A stretch of 64,000 nt of DNA, taken from assembly GCA_963693085.1 (NCBI GenBank), contig OY856412.1:1408880694-1408944693 (forward strand). Reading direction: 5' to 3'. Numbering within the stretch: the first letter of the stretch is position 1; the number at the start of each line of letters is the position of its first letter. Of the stretch, positions 1 to 11,815 are shown in pieces. Source of the stretch: Alisma plantago-aquatica. Taxonomy: Eukaryota; Streptophyta; Magnoliopsida; Alismatales; Alismataceae. The translations under genes and the position numbers were made by a program. The notes beneath the pieces are model-generated. The model made no database searches, was not told the DNA's origin, and was given only the letters and a program-made list of their open reading frames with translations.

Positions 1-1079
1 TGTTTGTTGCACTAACTCAGGACCCAACAACTGATACTCACCAGACTCATACCAACACAAAGGAGATCTACACTTCCTCCCATACAAAGCATCATAAGGA
101 GCCATGTCAATGCTTCGCTGATAACTATTTTTATAAGCAAACTCTATCAAACTGAGATGCACATCCCAACTGCCTAGGAATTACAAAAAACAAGCTCGAA
201 GGAGATCTTCTAGAATCTGAATAGTCCTCTCAGACTGTCCATCTGTCTGTGGATGGAAGGCAGTACTGAACCTCAACTGTGTCCCCAACGCTTTGTGCAG
301 CTGTTCCCAGAAATGACTCGTGAACTGAGGACCTCTATTAGAAACTATCATTGCTGGTACACCATGCAAACGTACTATCTCGTTCACATACACTCGAGCG
401 AGCTTCTCAGCTGTATACATCGTCTTTACTGGTAAGAAATGGGCAGACTTTGTCAATCTGTCCACTATCACCCAAATGGAATCATGATTCCTAGTTGTCC
501 GGGGTAGACCAACTACGAAATCCATAGTTATATGATCCCATTTCCACTACGGTATCGGCAAAGGTTGCAACGTACCTGCCGGTTTCTGATGCTCAACCTT
601 CACTTGCTGGGAAACCACACATCTCGCCACGAACTCAGCTACATCCGTTTTCAAACTGGGCCACCAATACAAGTCCTTCAGACTATAATACATCTTAGTG
701 ACACCTGGATGCATAGCATACATCGACGTGTGTGCTTCCTCGAGCACCAACTTCCTCAAATCATCAGCATCTGGAACCACCATCCTATCATGAAAGCAAA
801 CCAGTCCACCCTCAGACTCATGGAAACCATCACGCTTTTCGCTGCCGAACTCTGATATGATCAAATGTACCACATCATCTGTCTGATGTGCATCTTTGAT
901 TTGTTGTCTCAATGTAGGTTTGACTTGCATTTGCGCTAAGAGTCCAGCTAATGAGGAAAATCCCATATGCACGTTCATCTTCCGCAAAGAGACAAACATA
1001 TCCCACCTATGGCATACCAGGGAACTCAACTGTGCCTTCTTGGAAGAAAAAGAAGAAGACTTTCTGTTAAGCGCATCCT
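1..1079 (-). pseudogene. integrase of the Tekay/Del-like gypsy element (broken, runs off the window)
   Basis: Inserts the cDNA into the host chromosome. The N-terminal zinc-binding part (near 660-570) keeps H..H (EEAHTSMYAMHPG) but the last cysteine of CxxC is serine (CVVSQQVK). In the core, the first catalytic Asp is in TMDFVVGLPRT (520-522), the second is replaced by Asn (IVSNRGPQF, codon 337-339, GAT>AAT), and the Glu is kept in GQSERTIQILEDLL. Stops lie at 547-549 and 181-183. The reading continues to base 1 with SLIEFAYKNSYQ and YGRKCRSPLCW, the usual integrase C-terminal sequence. Both stops and the lost Asp make this integrase non-functional. Confidence 0.85.
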
Positions 1080-2385
1080 CTACCACATTCGCCTTACCAG
1101 GATGATACTCGATAGTGCAGTCATAGTCATTGATCAACTCCATCCATCGCCGCTGTCGCATGTTCAACTCTTGCTGCGTAAAGATGTACTTCAGGTTCTT
1201 ATGGTTTGTAAAGATCTGACATACTTACCCATATAGATAGTGTCTCCAAATCTTTAACGCATGAACCACAGCTGCCAACTCCAAGTCATGCGTAGGATAA
1301 TTATCCTCATGTTTCTTGAGTTTTTGTGAGGCAAAAGAAACCACATGATCTTCCTGCATTAGCACACAACCTAAACCTTTCTTGGAAGCATCACAGAAAA
1401 CAACATAGCCCTTTCCAGACTCTGGCAAGATTAACACTGGAGCAATGGTCAGCTTCTCCTTCAAACTCTGGAAAGCTTGCTGACATCGATCATCCCATAC
1501 AAAAGGCACATCCTTCCTGGTCAACTTCGTCATCGGTAACGCGATCGCACTGAAGTCCTTGATAAACCTCCGGTAGTATCCTGCTAAACCCAGGAAACTA
1601 TGAACTTCTGTCGGCATCTTTGGTTGTTCCCAATCTGCAATGGATTCCACCTTCTTCAGATCTACTTTGACTCCTTCTGCAGATATCACATGACCCAAGA
1701 AAGTCACTTCATCCAACCAGAACTCACACTTACTGAACTTGGCATATAATTGATGTTGGTGAAGAAGAGTCAACGCTCGTTGAAGATGTTGCTCATGCTC
1801 TATCCTGTCCCGACTATAGATCAAAATGTCATCTATGAAGACTACAACAAACTGATCTAAGAACGGACGGAACACTCTGTTCATCAGATCCATGAAAGCA
1901 GCAGGTGCATTGATTAGCCCAAACGGCATAACCACAAACTCAAAGTGACCATACCTTGTCCTAAAAGCTGACTTTGGTATGTCATCCACCTTGATCCTCA
2001 ACTAATGATATCCAGACCGTAGATCGATCTTCAAAAACACTGTAGCACCATGCAACTGATCAAACAGATCATCTATCCTCGGTAACGGGTACTTGTTCTT
2101 GATCGTGACTTTGTTCAACTGCCGGTAGTCTATACACAACCGCATCAAACCATCCTTCTTCTTAACAAACAACACTTGAGCACCCCAAGGCGACGTACTC
2201 AGTCGGATAAAACCTTTCTCCAACAACTCTTGCAACTGCTTCTTCAGCTCTGCCATCTCTAATGGAGCCATCCTATACGGTGTCTGTGCAACTGGCTGCG
2301 TTCCTGGAACCAGATTGATCTCAAAGTCAATCTCTCATGGTGGAGGAACGCCAGGAAACTCCTCAGGAAACACGTCCACGAACTC
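1080..2385 (-). pseudogene. reverse transcriptase and RNase H of the Tekay/Del-like gypsy element (broken)
   Basis: Copies the element RNA into DNA and removes the RNA strand. The polymerase blocks are in order: [30 protein letters not shown], the palm motif FIDDILIYS with both catalytic aspartates intact (1828-1833), and [12 protein letters not shown]. RNase H follows with [17 protein letters not shown] and [21 protein letters not shown], then NYDCTIEYHPGKANVV-type tether sequence down to about 1080. In-frame stops: 2002-2004 in GYH(Q)LRIK (a CAG>TAG change) and 1225-1227. Without those stops the enzyme motifs look well kept, so this copy is fairly young by pol standards but dead as it stands. 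Confidence 0.88.
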
Positions 2386-3069
2386 TCAGACAACTGACAC
2401 CTCCTCAAGTCTAGGACCTTTCGCCTTGGCAACCACAATGGTATCCACCACTTGAGCCAAGAACGCCTCACATCCTTGCCGTAGCAACTTCTCTGCCACT
2501 ACAACTGATACCAAACACGTCGAAAGAATCTCCCTATCTCCCTGGAACATCCACTTCTCTCCACCATCATCAAACACTACCTGTTTGGAACCACAGTCCA
2601 AAACAACCTTATACCTCTCTAAGGTATCCATCCCAAGGATAACATCAAAACCATGCATATCAAGTGGTATGAGGTCCACTTGAATGTGGTGTCCTAAGAA
2701 AGACAAGACATAAGATGGACACTCTTCTCGAAGCAAAGAGGAACCATCAAGAGGGGTTTCTAACAACAAGCTATCCTTCTTACAGCTAACAGGTAAACGA
2801 AAGTTCTAAAGCATACTATAGGCGATAAAAGAGTGTGTAGCACCCGGGTCAACCAGAACATATATAAAGCAAGAAGAAGACATATCAGAATGAAATAACT
2901 CCATCTGACCAGTCACTACTCGTGGGTTGACTATCACCTCCGACTGACTCATGGAATAGAATTGATCCGTTGCTCGTTGTCCACAACCTTTGCTTCCTTG
3001 AGCAGACGATCTAGCCTGAGACGTTTGACTGCGTCCTCTTCCTCTGCTACCACTAGGTTGCTGCCGATC
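2386..3069 (-). pseudogene. aspartic protease domain of the Tekay/Del-like gypsy element (broken)
   Basis: Polyprotein protease located between gag and reverse transcriptase. The active-site motif reads LVDPGATHSF (codons near 2862-2838); DPGA in place of DSGA is common in this gypsy lineage. Further on, HGFDVILGMDTLERY (near 2665-2625) is the second conserved protease block. It ends at a TGA at 2386-2388, where relatives have an arginine (CGA>TGA), just before EFVDVFPEE, the usual linker into the polymerase. Extra stops lie between 3069 and 2770. The frame is the same as gag and pol, so this was one polyprotein. Confidence 0.75.
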
Positions 3070-4191
3070 TGATCCTTGATGACTCTACCTCAGCTATTGC
3101 ATTACCTCAACATGTCTATTCGGGCAGTTGAACCTCATATGCCCAATCTGACCACACTCATGGCATGCTCTATCATCAACTCGTGGCCTAGATGGCCCTG
3201 TCACTGCCACGGAAGCTGAACTTTGTGCCTTAGGTGGTGAAGAAACATAACATCTTCCTTTAATCGGAGACCACTGAGATGGTCCACCAGAACCTCTCAT
3301 CACTGACGGCGCGGTAAACCTTGACTTCTTGAAGCCACCAAACCTCTAACCCTCGAACTGAGCAGGTCTCTTCTTAGCCATAGACTCTCTCTTCTCCCTC
3401 ACTGATCGTTCGATCCTCTAGACAGATTCCACGAACGCAGCAAACCGCTCTCAGTTTTCCAACGCAGACACAGGTGTTGTCAGCTCAGAACTCAGACCCT
3501 TCTAGAAACGTCTGATCCGCTCCTCATCTGTTGCTGCCATGTGAGGACAAAACCTCAACAGATCCATAAACTTGGCTTCATACTCGGTGATGTTCATCGT
3601 TCCCTGTCACAAACTCTCAAACTAACTGATCTTCTCATCTTGATACGTCATTGGAAAGTACCTAATGACGAACTCGCATCGAAACACTTCCCAACATATC
3701 ACCTCACCAGGCCGCATCTCTTCTTTGATGGTCCACCAGTGACCAGCACTACCCTTCAGAAGGTAGACAACATGCTTTACTTTGTCTGCTTCAGGGATGT
3801 CAAGGATCCGGAAAGCCTTCTCAAGACTTGTCAGCCACAGATCTGCATCCGCTGGATCAGCCGTTCCAGCATAATCCGAAGCTCCGACTCGGCGAAGCCG
3901 CTCGAAGGTCTTCCCAATACCCGATGCTTCTCCATGGGGAACTTGTGCTCGCGGAGGAGGCATTGGTAATCGCTCAACCATGAGATTCATCGTAGCCATC
4001 ATCTGCCCCATAAGCTATTGGTAAGCAGGATGTTCAAGAATGGCTGGGTTAGGTTGGGGGACCTCAGGCACCCGATCTTCATGTTCCTATCTAGCTACTC
4101 CATCTACCGATGCAGCATCACTGTACTCAGCAGAGTGTTCTTCATGGTTTTCAGACATCTTGACTCTTCTTCCGCTGAGGGCAGAAGACAT
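3070..4191 (-). pseudogene. gag: gag of the Tekay/Del-like gypsy element (broken)
   Basis: The structural protein gene for the virus-like particle. The start is put at the ATG at 4191, the first good start after the leader, in frame with everything downstream. The capsid part shows the typical gypsy string around GTADPADADLWLTSLEKAF and HWW (about 3900-3740). The C-terminal part has a CCHC zinc knuckle, CHECGQIGHMRFNC, within 3094-3303, which would bind RNA. In-frame stops occur at 4087-4089 and 3622-3624, with several more before the knuckle, so no full-length Gag can be made. No frameshift was seen. Identification as retroviral-type Gag is secure; exact ends are approximate. Confidence 0.8.
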
Positions 4192-4264
4192 TGTAAGAAA
4201 ACCTGGAAAACTCACAAGAATAGACGACCTAGTCCTAAATCCCTGTAGACTCAGCGAACCTAAA

Positions 4265-4276
4265 GCTCTGATACCA
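4265..4276 (-). other. primer-binding site of the Tekay/Del-like gypsy element
   Basis: On the minus strand the sequence TGGTATCAGAGC follows the LTR end by five bases. This is the usual complement of the 3' end of initiator tRNA-Met used to prime reverse transcription in plant LTR elements. It fixes the LTR boundary at 4282. Confidence 0.85.
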
Positions 4277-4281
4277 AAACT

Positions 4282-7200
4282 TGTGGCAACACATCCCACT
4301 ATCATACCGACAATGAGGTGTTACGCGAAAACGTGTGGAAATCACCATAACCACAGATTACCAAAAACACGGGTTAATTAAAACCATTTGCGGAAAGCTG
4401 ATAAACTGAGAAACTATTACATTCCAGTCCTCATCCTACACAGAAAAACGTTATATATATACATATACAGGATCTGATACGTGTCCACAGCTTAAAGGAA
4501 CAGTTGTCTATCCATCACATGAATTCACCCCCTATTCATATACATAAATGCCCACGTCCGGCCAACAACAGGATATACAAAACATCATCGATCGTACATC
4601 GTGAAACAATGTCAAAACACTGCCAAGGACCTAAGAGTACAGGGATGACTCTAGACTCTACTAAAAAAACATCCAAAACAGCAGCATATCCATCGCTTGC
4701 CTTCTACTGCTCGTCTAACTGTTCGGCCACAACTCCACGAACACCACCACGTCTAGCTCGGCTACCTAAAAAGAGTGTAAACTAGCGGAGTGAGACAATT
4801 GAACATTGTCCCAGTGGGAAACATAACTTCCCACCGCAACTACAAAACCTCAAGAAATAAAGCTATAACAATAGATATCTGATAACAGGTATAACCAGAG
4901 CAGTTTATATAAAGCAAAGCTATTCTTACCGACAAGCTTACCAGCTGTACCAAAGGCATATAACCAAGTATATCTCCATGGAACATGATTAACAAGATAC
5001 GATATATTGCTATGTAACATGAGGAACATATGAGTAACTGCAAGATATAACAAGATTAACTACACAAGCAAGGCCTCAACCAATGTTTCATGTTTGTCTT
5101 AAGCAGTAATACTATTCGGTTGAATTACGTATTATTATGCTCTGAGGAAATGAGCCGTACCGCTCAAATCCAACCTTCGGTTGCGAAGCCCAAGCCGGTG
5201 CCATACAAGGTCAATGGAAGAGCAGGACTCCACGACCTTCTCCGCCTCATGGTCAGTGCATGAGTACAACAAAAGTAGGACCGTAGTCTCATGCTGAAGT
5301 GGTCTTAACCACAGGGTCAGCTCTACAGGCTACCCTCTACCTAGCCCGCCTCGGTACAGGTCTTGGCGCTAGTAAAACTGAGCCACGGGCCTGTTCACCG
5401 TGCTCTGAGCCATGAACGCATTCATGCTCCTCATATCACATATTCTGAGCCATGGGCATGTTCACCATGCTCTTCATCACAACTGGGCTACGGGCCTGAA
5501 CACCGCACCCTGGAGTCTACAACTGCAGTTGCACTCTTACCTCCTCACTTTAGGCTAGGAGCAACCTCGCATATTCAACAATATGTGCTCCGGGTTAACC
5601 CGCAGGAGAACCCGTTTCACCATCACCAATTCCTGACGATGATGGATCTATGGCCAGGGCAACTACATGATATATTCCACTGTGATTAATTAGTATCTTT
5701 TATATGGATTGCAAGATTCAACCAAGTTGTATAACATGCAAACTATAACAGAATAAACAACATAAAACTCAACATTATGTTATTATGGTAATTACATCAA
5801 CCTGATCCATCTCAAGGATCCAACATCACATGTTATCCCTTGGCCTCTTGCCAACCATCCAGATCCATCTCAAGGATCATCACATACCATGGGATCTAAA
5901 TCCCTCATCATGTATTGCCACTGCCTCTCAAGGCTTACCTCATCATCATGGGACAAACACATCATACATGTAACCTCTTTAACAAGAGTAATTATCAAAG
6001 TGATGTTACTCATCACATATTTCTCATAGCATTTTCATGGCTAAGCATCACCTGCATGGTTAGTATATATAATAATCACAGTTTCAACATGAGGACTATG
6101 CTTGCTATTATGAAATGACATTCAAGATGCTATACTTATCAATCTTACATTATCTGGTGATCAAGTGCATAAAGCACACTATTAAGCAACCCACTAGTGT
6201 AACTACCACTATTCTCCTTAGGTATCCAGGCTAAGGTAATGAAAAAACTTATGATAACAAGCATCATTATCTATATAAGGTGTTACCATCGTTCTACCAA
6301 GATCATAACCACAAGGCTGTTTGCATAACGAGATGGACTATCATTAACGATACCGGGAAATCCTCACAATAGGTCACCATGAATCCTCACTATAGACTGT
6401 GCTGGCCACCAGCCCTCACCCCAAAGCATAACGCCCCACGGCAGATGTATATATATATAAGAGAGCAGCAACGCTACGCTACATACAGCAGTTGATGATG
6501 CGTCGCGCGTCAAGGGTGATGCGCACTAGGGTGTTTCGGGCATAAGAGCTATCAGGCAACTCCCATCCTGGCATGGCGTTATCGGCCGACACAGCAGTGT
6601 GACGCCCGTCACACTTCACCCAACAACGCCCGATACAAAGGCAAACGACCTGGTCAAGCACTATAATGCATCATCCAAGAGAGAGAAAGAAAGATAACTC
6701 ATCCCACATGTCGTTCATCCACTGAACCAGGCATCACGGCCAACACAAAACAAAGAAGGGGGCGTGACGCCCGTCACAAGCACAAGGGCTGACGCCCGTC
6801 ACAGCAACAATGGCTGACGCCCGTCACACAGGCCTGTCGGCCAACAGCTAGGTCAGGAGATATCGTCCAACACGGTCACCTTCTTCCCCATACACAAGGT
6901 ACTCGAAAACCCTAGGAAGATGGCTCACCTCAATCCACTAAGAAGGAGGGGTTTTGCACATCAACCATCACTAACGAGCTCACCCTTCTAGCCCAAGGTG
7001 AGAGGAGAGTGTTGCTTGAGCAACTAGGACATAAGCTCACCTCAATCGGTTAAGGGAAAGAGGGGTGTTGCTCATGACACTAGCAACTCAAACTCACTCC
7101 TCTAGACCAAGGGGAAAAAGGAGTATTGCTCCCTAAACCCTAGATTACAAGAAACACTAGACCACATGATGATCGGCCAACAAGGATACTAAGCATGAAA

Positions 7201-8099
7201 CTAAGCTATTAACATGCATATAAATAAGATTATGACAGGAGATAGTGTAGCTAGGGTTAGAAGATATGCAACCCGCCTTAAGCTCCAAGCTCCAAGGAAG
7301 AAGAAGAGCTCCAAGCTTCAAGGGATATCGGCCACCACTGCTCCTTCAAGGGGGTGTATCGACCGACACAAGCAAGGGAGAAGGGAGTGTCGTGCACTCA
7401 AGGTGGAGGAAAGCAATGGAACCAAAGGAACTCCTAGCAAAGGAAAGGACACACCTATATAGAAGGAAAGGGAGGAGAAAACAAGGTTGGTCCAAGCAAG
7501 GTGTCGTCCACCCAAAGGACACTTGTCCTAGTGCTCAAGCCACCAATCTAGCAAGCCTTATACACTTGTCCAAGGTCCATGCCACATGCATGCATCAAGC
7601 TCCAAGTGTCCACTAGTGGTGACACAAATGAGGTCAAAGCTGGGTCAAACACTATGGGCGACACAACCACCTGCACCATGGGCGACACACAAGGCACCAT
7701 GGGAGACACACACCCATGCTGGCCGACACAAACTCCTCTAGGCCGATACACTCATCTCCTGGGTGACACACACTTCTCTTGGGCGACACAAGGCTCAACC
7801 AAGACCAAACAAGGCACCTCAAGGTGCAAACAAACTCAACCAGGCCCAAGGAACTCAAGCAACGACCCTAAGCCTTCTTCTCAACCCTAGAGGAAGCAAA
7901 GAGAGAGGAGAACACCTCACAAGGTGGCAAACTTGCCCACAAAACCCTAGACTTAGGTTATTTTCAAGTAGCCCCTCCAACTCTCAACAAAGCACAACAA
8001 AACCCTAATCACCACTTAAAGGTGATTAGCAAGCACCAAAGCACCAAGGTTAAGCAAAACAAATAGGGTAAACCCTAAACGAAGGTCAGAGTCCTTACA
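4282..8099 (-). repeat. 5' LTR (3.8 kb) of the Tekay/Del-like gypsy element
   Basis: Minus-strand LTR beginning TGTAAGGACTC at 8099 and ending GTTGCCACA at 4282, five bases before the primer-binding site. The partner LTR is outside the window, so the far boundary is inferred: it is where the flanking copia LTR sequence starts and where the sequence has the expected TG...CA form. It has no gene. Notable contents are a cluster of TGACGCCCGTCA dyads at 6600-6826, a run of GGCGACAC/GGCCGACAC words at 7650-7790, and TATA-like runs at 6448-6461 and 4450-4460. Short open frames in 7200-7900 match nothing recognisable. Confidence 0.7.
6600..6826. repeat. four TGACGCCCGTCA dyads in the gypsy LTR
   Basis: Four copies of TGACGCCCGTCAC occur near 6601, 6767, 6791 and 6815. 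Each pairs TGACG with CGTCA around a CC centre. TGACG is the core of plant TGA/bZIP binding sites, so a promoter role is possible but is inference. Confidence 0.6.
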
Positions 8100-8595
8100 T
8101 GTTGAGTGTAGTGATTTCAGGTCAAAGAATCACACTCACCACCATCACTGTGAGAACTGACTGTGACTACCATGTCATGGTTCCATGTGTCAAACTCACG
8201 ATGGGTCTATCTGGTACACTTGTTTTCTAACAAGTAACTATTTGTTTTGTTTGATATCTCCATATCATGACTAATGAGATTCTGTCATCAACCAACACCA
8301 CAATCTAGTCTTGTGTTTCATTGCTGTCTTTCTACCTTCCACAATGACATCCAACTAGGAACATAAGAAGAATTTACAAACTCTTAGAATCTGTATGATC
8401 TCATCGTTCTGGTCCTCAACCTGAAAGCATACGTCATTGAGTATTGTCATTCTATAGACATTCAATCTGTTCTATCATTATCTCATATGATTGAACCAAA
8501 AAGAATTGGAGGCTTGCCTTTGATATTTATCAAGTCAATCTTAATGTATCCCACCAATCATCAGATGATTGGCTCTCAGGGAATACATACCAACA
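8100..8595 (-). repeat. 3' LTR fragment of the gag-only copia element
   Basis: This matches 14925-15419, the outer 495 bp of the 5' LTR, base for base apart from about 45 differences and tiny indels. On the minus strand it begins TGTTGGTATG directly after the purine tract. It is cut at 8100, where the gypsy LTR begins; the rest should lie left of the window. Confidence 0.85.
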
Positions 8596-8610
8596 GACTC
8601 CCACTTGCAC
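8596..8610 (-). other. polypurine tract of the gag-only copia element
   Basis: Minus strand GTGCAAGTGGGAGTC directly precedes the 3' LTR start TGTTGG. This is the typical position and form of the plus-strand primer in copia elements. Confidence 0.75.
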
Positions 8611-10954
8611 TGCGAGCCAATCACTCTTGAATCATATTCTTAGTGATCTTCAAACATGTCCCACATGTTACTGTGCTCTAGTGCTAACATAGTGAGTTAT
8701 GGAAACACCTTGCCAAAGTCAGTATTAACTGCATGTCTCTCATCTCTTCATTGTACGTCACACATATGAGATGGAGTTGCCGTAATATGTGATCTAGTAT
8801 TCCTTTTCTAACCTTAAGCCACATTGCATGACCAAGCACTCCTAACTTCTCATCAATGACTGTAATATCTATAAGTTCATCTCTATGAACTCCTAGATCC
8901 ATATAGTATCCACTGCTATTCTTTAACACACGGATACTCAGCATTTCCTATTAAAACAACTTTATTGGAACATTTCCATTATTCAACAAACATTCACTTT
9001 TATATATCCCATATATATTTTGTGATTAATTTACTATCTTTTTCGGAAGTTTGCATCAGTGTAACTCTTTACAGTGAACCCTTCCTTATTTCCATAGAAC
9101 TAGTACTTCTCAAGTACTTATCAAGTTCTTATGGTATTCCAGTAACCCTTACTGGAACTAGACAGACATCCACTCATCATGTCCCACATATGAGTTATCA
9201 GGATGAGCACATCATATTGTCATGTCCTACATACAAGATGATGAATGCATTTTATTCTTGCCATGTCCATACATGCAAGATGATGGGTTGATTACATACA
9301 TCATAGATCCATATCTATTCTTAGTATTCCCATTCTTCATAAGAATTGGACACTTAGCCTTGGGATACTAACTCCATGTAACATGGATAAGTTTTCTCCC
9401 ACTGAATCTATGAATACCGAACCCTTCAGTATAGATTGCCAATGTATGCTTTCTCTTTTTAGGTCAAGAGGTTTTCAAGAACTATCTCTATAGATCTCTA
9501 TTCCTATCATATAGGAAACGTCTCTATCTTCCTTAAAGATAGTTTCCACTTTGGATTTCCATTCTAGAACATTTCCATTTCACATCAACATGTGGAATGT
9601 GAATATGCTCCCACTAAATTACAGATCCCTTCTTTATCTTTGTCATATCAGTCAAACCCTTTGACTATATTATCAAAGTAAAGATCATAGTTCTGAGTTG
9701 CTTGTACTCAATCAATCACATTGATTAGTCCATTGTAACTTATAGACTTTATTTGCATCAATGGATTCATAAACCTTATAGGTTGTGTCATGTACACATC
9801 CTTATTTTATTCCTTACATGAATGCGGTTTTAGTATCCGTATGCCAAATCTCTAAGTCATTAAGTTGCAACAAGCATCATCCTACTCAAAATTTCATCCA
9901 TGTATCTTCACACTTTAAGACTTATTTGCACTTATGGATTTCATCCCAATGGGTGCTACCATTAAGGTCATACCATATGGTTCACATGGAAGTCATTTAA
10001 GATGTACTGTTCATAAACCATAACTAAAAATTCGGTTCCCCATATTCATCTAGATAGTTGCTTCATCATATGACCAACTCATCACATAGATAATCGAGGT
10101 GTATCTATCAAGGATATAAGAAGTCACAACCCTTTGTGATTCTTAATGTCCTTTATTAGTGTGGGGTATTCTTTATTTAAGAAGAAATTAGTTATTTGAC
10201 AATCATCCTCTAACTCGTTAGAGTATGACTCCTTTTGATTTAGAAATCACCATGCCTTAATCATGAGCTCACTATGATACATTATCATAATCACTCACAA
10301 GGATCTCAAACATTTGGTCCAAGTATTTCATTCATTGATCTCATCAAGAAGTAACACTTTACCAAGTTCGTACTTCATTTATGATACTCTTGAACAATTC
10401 AAGATATTCATATTGGTATTTCTCTAAACACCATTTGAAGTATTAGCATTAACTCATGTATTATACCTAATAGGATAATCATTCTCCCACTACCTTAGTG
10501 AAGATTGATTAATCATGTCTAAGAGATTCATGTCTCTTACTGGTTCTCTAACCAAAAGAGTCTAGATTTATTCATCATATGGAAACTAGAAATGAATTTC
10601 TCATGTTTTATGCTAATTTGATTGTTTGAGTAATCAATAACTTTTAGGTATCATTTTATCTTATGCATACCAAGTACCACAAGATAAACAAGGCATTGCC
10701 ATAAAAGATCATATATTTGAAATTGAAACATCAACTTTCTTAATTGCAATCATTGTCATACAATATGCAAAAATTAAAGTGTTTCTATCCATTGGAAAAT
10801 ATGAAATAGTAGTTCATAACTCTATTACATTCCTTCAAGGCTGAAAATAAACTGAAGTAATCATATCTATGGTGGAAACACTTGCCCCATTTATTGAGTG
10901 CTTTGCATTTTATATCTTGGTATCATATACCTCAAAAAATGTTACAAGTTTATT
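8611..10954 (-). other. internal region of the copia element with no recognisable gene
   Basis: About 2.3 kb between gag and the purine tract where an autonomous copia element would carry protease, integrase, reverse transcriptase and RNase H (about 3.5-4 kb). I translated the minus strand by eye and saw none of the hallmark motifs. The sequence is AT-rich and holds three more AGTGGGAG words (minus strand, near 10485, 9610 and 9395) resembling the true purine tract. Either pol was replaced by other sequence or it decayed past recognition. Confidence 0.6.
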
Positions 10955-11815
10955 TCATGACACCTTCAGGATGTATTTCGCCTCCTTCTTCTTTAGTTCT
11001 TCCAGATAGAGTGGACAATTCCTTTTCCAATGTCCTGGATTTTGACAATGGTGGAAATTGCCTCTCTTGGTCACACCTCCCTTGGCCTTGAGAGTTGAAG
11101 ACGACTTGGGTTGTTGGCTAGCATCAGAACCTTTCTTAGCCTTGCCCTTGCCCTTGCGCTTGGACTTGCCTTTCTTGCTGCTGATCATCATCACAGACTT
11201 AGTCTTGTCCTTCTTCATCTGAGCCTCGGTTGTCCTCAACATGCCCAACAACTCTGTCAATGGCTTGTCAAAGTTGTTCATGTTGTAGTTCATCACAAAC
11301 TGACTGTATGATTCTGGCAACGATTGCAGTATCACGTTAGTAGCCAACTCTTGGCTCAGGGGAAATCCCAGTCTCGTCAGGTTCTCCACATACCCAATCA
11401 TCTTGAGCATGTGAGGACCAACTTGATCTCCTTCTGTCATGACACACTTGAACAACGCCCTGGATACATCATATCTCTCTTGTCGTGCTTGATCTTCATA
11501 CATGCTCTTGAGATGCTGAATCATCTCAATGACAGTCATGTTCTCATGTTGTCTCTACAACTCGTGGTTCATGGAGCACAACATCAAACACTTTGCATCA
11601 ATGGCATCATCAGAATGCTTCTTATAAGCATCCCTTTCTGCCTTTGGTGCGGTAGGAGTAGGTTCCTCTGGAATTGGAGTATCCAGGACATAGAGCTTTC
11701 GCTCTTGAGTGAGAACAATTCTCAATGTCCTAAACCAGTCCTGGAAGTTAGTCCCATTCAGCTTGTCCTTTTCAAGGACCGATCACAATGAAAAGTGATT
11801 GATGTTTGTTGTCAT
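10955..11815 (-). pseudogene. gag: copia-type gag
   Basis: Nucleocapsid-capsid protein gene of a Ty1/copia element, about 286 codons. It starts at the ATG at 11815 (MTTNINHFSL), followed by the conserved LNGTNFQDWFRTLRIVL block, DAKCLMLCSMNHEL, and the SRALFKCVM and LATNVILQSLPESYSQFV blocks. A Lys-rich stretch precedes a zinc knuckle, FHHCQNPGHWKRNCP, in which the first cysteine is phenylalanine. Two in-frame stops are present: TGA at 11783-11785 (arginine in relatives) and TAG at 11555-11557 (glutamine), both C>T changes. There is no frameshift. It ends at a TGA at 10955 near where copia gag normally runs into protease, which is absent here. Confidence 0.85.

Larger units (their letters stand above)
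1..8099 (-). mobile_element. Ty3/gypsy retrotransposon, Tekay/Del-like, 5' LTR plus gag-pol (3' end outside window)
   Basis: Read on the minus strand, this runs 5' LTR (8099-4282), primer-binding site, gag, protease, reverse transcriptase, RNase H, integrase, and leaves the window at base 1 inside the integrase C-terminal part. That order (integrase last) is the Ty3/gypsy order. The whole coding part from 4191 downward stays in a single frame, broken only by in-frame stops, so it decayed by point mutation rather than by rearrangement. The right edge at 8099 ends in CA and abuts a copia LTR that resumes at TGTTGAGTG, so this element inserted into that LTR. A Tekay/Del assignment is inferred from the tRNA-Met site, the pol motifs and the very long LTR; a chromodomain, if present, would lie outside the window. 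Confidence 0.85.

Noticed and set aside
4087..4305. Start of gag at 4305 rather than 4191
   Set aside because: 4305 is inside the LTR, upstream of the primer-binding site; the first start after the leader is 4191 in the same frame.
7214..7890. Overlapping open frames of 82-116 codons
   Set aside because: They lie inside the gypsy LTR, in repeated GGCGACAC-type sequence, with no recognisable domain.
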